Below are positions 4,398-6,455 of a stretch of 6,455 nt of DNA, piece by piece. Numbering within the stretch: position 1 is the stretch's first letter; the number at the start of each line of letters is the position of its first letter. Source of the DNA: DATJWY01 sp035500775 (GTDB lineage Bacteria > Pseudomonadota > Alphaproteobacteria > Acetobacterales > Acetobacteraceae); the NCBI GenBank assembly GCA_035500775.1, contig DATJWY010000218.1:1-6455 (forward strand), given 5' to 3'. Position numbers and translations under genes: made by a program. The notes under the pieces are model-generated. The model was not told where the DNA came from, searched no databases, and saw nothing but the letters and a program-made list of their open reading frames with translations.

Positions 4398-6281
4398 GTG
4401 CTGGACATACAGACCTTCGATGCGCGCAAGGGGGGCAATGTCCTTTACAAGGCATTCACCCATCCGCTCGCTGCGGAGGCGATCGCGGCGCTCGCCGCCG
4501 GGCTGCGGCAGGCGGGGGCGCTCGCCGTCTATGATCCGGACGGCATCGCCGACGCGCTGTTCGCCCTGCATCCGGAGATGCCGGCGGCGGCCGAGAGCTA
4601 CGTCCACGATGTCGGGCAGATCGGCCAGCAACGGGCGGGGCGGCCGGCCCTGCCGCTGACCGAGTTGCCGCACTCGGGCGCCGTCACGCTGCTGATCGCC
4701 GCCTTCGATACGGCGCGCATCGAGGCGCGGATCGCGCCGCTCGTTCCGCCCGGCATGGCGGTGGTGTCGCTGGACCGGACGAAGCTGCCGGAGCGCCTGC
4801 TCAGCCGTCCGGCCGCCTATCTCGACCGGATGAATTTCGCCACCAACTACGCCTTCTTCCGCGACGCCGCCGGGCTGCACACGCGGCTCGTCACCGCCAA
4901 TTACTGGGCGAATTACGGCGCGCGCGACGTGCGGCTCTGGCTGCGCCTGTTCGACGCGGCGGGGACGCCGATCGCGACCTGGGAAGAGGCGCTGCCGGAA
5001 GGGCCGGGCGGTGTTGTCATCGACAGCCGGGAGGTGCGCGCGCGCTTCGGGCTGCCGGATTTCACCGGCCAGCTTTACCTGCACGCCGTCGGCGCCGCCG
5101 GGCACGATGTCGTCAAATACGCGCTCGACACCTACGGTTCCGGCGAGGAGCGCAGCCTCTCCGTCACGCATGACGCCAATGCCTGGCCCTCCGACCGCTA
5201 TGCCGGCCTGCCGGCGCCGCGGGCGGATGAGCGGGTGATCCTCTGGGTGCAGAACAGCCACGCCGCACCGATCCCGGCCGGGGCGATCGCGCTCGACCGG
5301 ATGGGGCGGGAAGCGCCGGTGCCGTTGCCCTGGGCGGTGCCGCCCTATGCCACGCGCGCGGTGGATGTCGCCGAGCTGCTGCCCGATCTCCGCTGGCCGG
5401 CGCAGATCGAGCTGCGGTCCGGCCGGCATGTCGTCCGGCCGCGCTACGAGGTGGTGCGGCAGGGGCGGACCCGGATCGCGCATGTGAATGTCGAGCGCGC
5501 CGATCTGCGGCCCGATCCGGGCATACGCGCGCTCTCCAACCTGCTCGGGCGCGGCTATTTGCTGCCGTTTCCGATCCTGCCGGCGGATCGGTTCCGTAGC
5601 GTTGTGCAGCCGACGCCGATGGCGGAGAGTCAGGCGACCCTGCCGTTGCGGCTCGATCTGTTCGACGCGGAAGGACGGCCGGTCGGCGAGCATTTCCTGG
5701 GCTGCCTGCCGCGCGATCATGATCTCGCGCTCGATCTCGGCGAGCTTGGCGCGGCGGGCGGGCATGCGGAACTCGTCTATGATTTCCGCGACGGCGGCGA
5801 GGCGGATGGCTGGCTGCACGCGCTGGTGCGCTACGAGCAGCGGGACGGCCCGCATGTGGCGGAGACGAGCTTCGGCTCGCACATCTTCAACACGGTGATG
5901 ACCTATCGCGACGAGCCGCAATCCTATTCCGGCCCGCCGCCCGGGCTTTCGACGCGGCTGTTCCTCAAGCTTGGCGACGCGATGCGGCGGAGTTTCTGCG
6001 CCTTGATCTATCCGGCCTCGGCCGCGTGGCATCCGCGCTCCGCGACCCAGTTGCTGCTGCATGACGGCGAGGGGCGGGTGATCGCGGAAGCGGGCCTCGC
6101 CATTGCCTGCTCGGGATCGGCGATGGTGTGGCCGCACGAGATCTTCGGTGCGGCGGCGTTGGAGCAGGCGGGGGCGCGCGGCTACGTCATCATTCGTGAT
6201 CCGACCTGCCGGCTGTTCGGGTATCACGGGTTGATGGATCGCGAGGGGGCGTTCTCGCTTGACCATATGTTTGGGTTTTAG
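4398..6281 (+). CDS. Conserved-looking protein of unknown function, 627 residues, repeated beta-rich modules
   Basis: I do not recognise a named family. There is no signal peptide or membrane segment. Residues 1-150 look alpha/beta: an Ala-rich helix, a strand ending YDPDG (45-49), a strand LLIAAFD (98-104) and another VVSLD (122-126), like a Rossmann-type fold without an obvious cofactor loop. The rest appears to be about four beta-rich modules (near 160-248, 278-365, 400-499 and 517-610). The clearest shared signature is a strand ending in an FDA-G turn: LWLRLFDAAGTPI (180-192), LPLRLDLFDAEGRPV (415-429) and LLLHDGEGRVI (552-562). Distinctive, probably conserved stretches include NYWANYGA (168-175), THDANAWPSDRYAG (257-270), EPQSYSGPPPGLSTRLF (506-522) and CRLFGYHG (604-611). 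It begins with GTG after a GGAGG site and its TAG stop starts a repeat. A 744-codon frame on the other strand is rejected as a shadow. Function is unknown; a binding or scaffold role is only a guess from the architecture. Confidence 0.9.
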   Translation: MLDIQTFDARKGGNVLYKAFTHPLAAEAIAALAAGLRQAGALAVYDPDGIADALFALHPEMPAAAESYVHDVGQIGQQRAGRPALPLTELPHSGAVTLLIAAFDTARIEARIAPLVPPGMAVVSLDRTKLPERLLSRPAAYLDRMNFATNYAFFRDAAGLHTRLVTANYWANYGARDVRLWLRLFDAAGTPIATWEEALPEGPGGVVIDSREVRARFGLPDFTGQLYLHAVGAAGHDVVKYALDTYGSGEERSLSVTHDANAWPSDRYAGLPAPRADERVILWVQNSHAAPIPAGAIALDRMGREAPVPLPWAVPPYATRAVDVAELLPDLRWPAQIELRSGRHVVRPRYEVVRQGRTRIAHVNVERADLRPDPGIRALSNLLGRGYLLPFPILPADRFRSVVQPTPMAESQATLPLRLDLFDAEGRPVGEHFLGCLPRDHDLALDLGELGAAGGHAELVYDFRDGGEADGWLHALVRYEQRDGPHVAETSFGSHIFNTVMTYRDEPQSYSGPPPGLSTRLFLKLGDAMRRSFCALIYPASAAWHPRSATQLLLHDGEGRVIAEAGLAIACSGSAMVWPHEIFGAAALEQAGARGYVIIRDPTCRLFGYHGLMDREGAFSLDHMFGF

Positions 6282-6303
6282 AGCGTGATAGTTTTGGGTT
6301 GAC
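6279..6303 (+). repeat. TAGAGCG-family repeat, truncated copy
   Basis: The 25 bases from the TAG stop match 4147-4171 at 20 positions without gaps. The right half of the palindrome, which would pair back, is absent. Repeat copy D begins about 12 bases later, so the element looks cut short or replaced there. Confidence 0.6.
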
Positions 6304-6314
6304 CTGAAGGAAGG

Positions 6315-6356
6315 CCAGGGGCTCTGCCCCTGGACCCCGCCAAAGGCGGAGCCTTG
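6315..6356 (+). repeat. Two-hairpin intergenic repeat, copy D
   Basis: An 8-bp stem CCAGGGGC/GCCCCTGG (6315-6322/6326-6333, loop TCT), the spacer ACCCCG (6334-6339), then a shorter, partly decayed second stem AAGGC/GCCTT (6343-6347/6351-6355). It lies downstream of the 627-residue gene in the same orientation as copy B relative to its gene. No T tract follows. Confidence 0.8.
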
Positions 6357-6365
6357 TAAGTCGTT

Positions 6366-6401
6366 TGCCGTCTCTGGCATTGGCCAATGCCAGAGACGGC
6401 A
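6366..6401. repeat. Perfect 36-base palindrome
   Basis: The 18 bases from 6366 (TGCCGTCTCTGGCATTGG) are followed directly by their exact reverse complement, with no spacer; the centre lies between 6383 and 6384. Just beyond, T6365/G6402 could form only a wobble pair. There is no T tract on either side, so it is not a standard intrinsic terminator. It could extrude as a cruciform, form a long RNA hairpin, or be the binding site of a dimeric protein. It does not resemble the other repeats in the window. Confidence 0.9.
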
Positions 6402-6455
6402 GCGGTGAGCTTGTGCGAGCCTCGGGCGCGTGCCCGTTCCAAAGATAAAGCCCCG

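Noticed and set aside
4146..6380. 744-codon open frame on the minus strand opposite the 627-residue gene
   Set aside because: Its translation is dominated by Arg, His, Pro, Gln and Asp, as expected of the complement of a GC-rich gene. It has no recognisable motifs and runs through intergenic repeats at its upstream end. The plus-strand frame has a ribosome site and protein-like composition.
6423..6436. Small hairpin CGGGC/GCCCG near the right edge as a terminator
   Set aside because: A five-pair stem is common by chance at this GC content, and no T tract follows before the window ends.

Overview
The window is high-GC bacterial chromosome. Codon third positions are strongly G/C, and wide stop-free shadow frames lie on both strands. 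Gene content (type 2 ArgC, an overlapping gamma-carbonic-anhydrase-like gene, an ELM1-family protein) and the intergenic repeats suggest an alphaproteobacterium, most plausibly of the Rhodospirillales/Acetobacteraceae type. That placement is inference from gene families and repeat style, not from a marker gene.

Layout. 1-92: a leader containing a two-hairpin intergenic repeat. 93-1055 (+): argC, arginine biosynthesis. 1048-1602 (+): a gamma-carbonic anhydrase/YrdA-type left-handed beta-helix protein overlapping argC by 8 bases, so the two are probably translationally coupled. 1603-1800: a convergent intergenic region filled by two inverted copies of the same repeat around a 70-base core. One half of it doubles as a terminator for the gene on the opposite strand. 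1801-2979 (-): a compact RhlE-type DEAD-box RNA helicase. 2980-3222: a divergent intergenic region with a possible promoter and a pair of competing hairpins on the helicase side. 3223-4149 (+): an ELM1-like (formerly DUF1022) protein with a probable GT-B-type fold. 4150-4397: an imperfect palindrome followed by an otherwise featureless leader. 4398-6281 (+): a 627-residue protein that I do not recognise, with an alpha/beta N-terminal part and what look like repeated beta-rich modules. 6282-6455: no gene; it holds a truncated second copy of the palindrome family, a fourth copy of the two-hairpin repeat, and a perfect 36-base palindrome.

Functionally the genes form no single pathway. argC and the carbonic-anhydrase-like gene are the only clear operon, with a speculative link through bicarbonate for carbamoyl phosphate. 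The helicase serves RNA metabolism. The ELM1-like protein and the 627-residue protein lie on the same strand but are separated by 248 bases, and no shared role can be read from the sequence. I see no mobile-element transposase, CRISPR array, tRNA or rRNA. The most unusual material is the unrecognised 627-residue protein and the density and structure of the intergenic repeats, not a defined new system.
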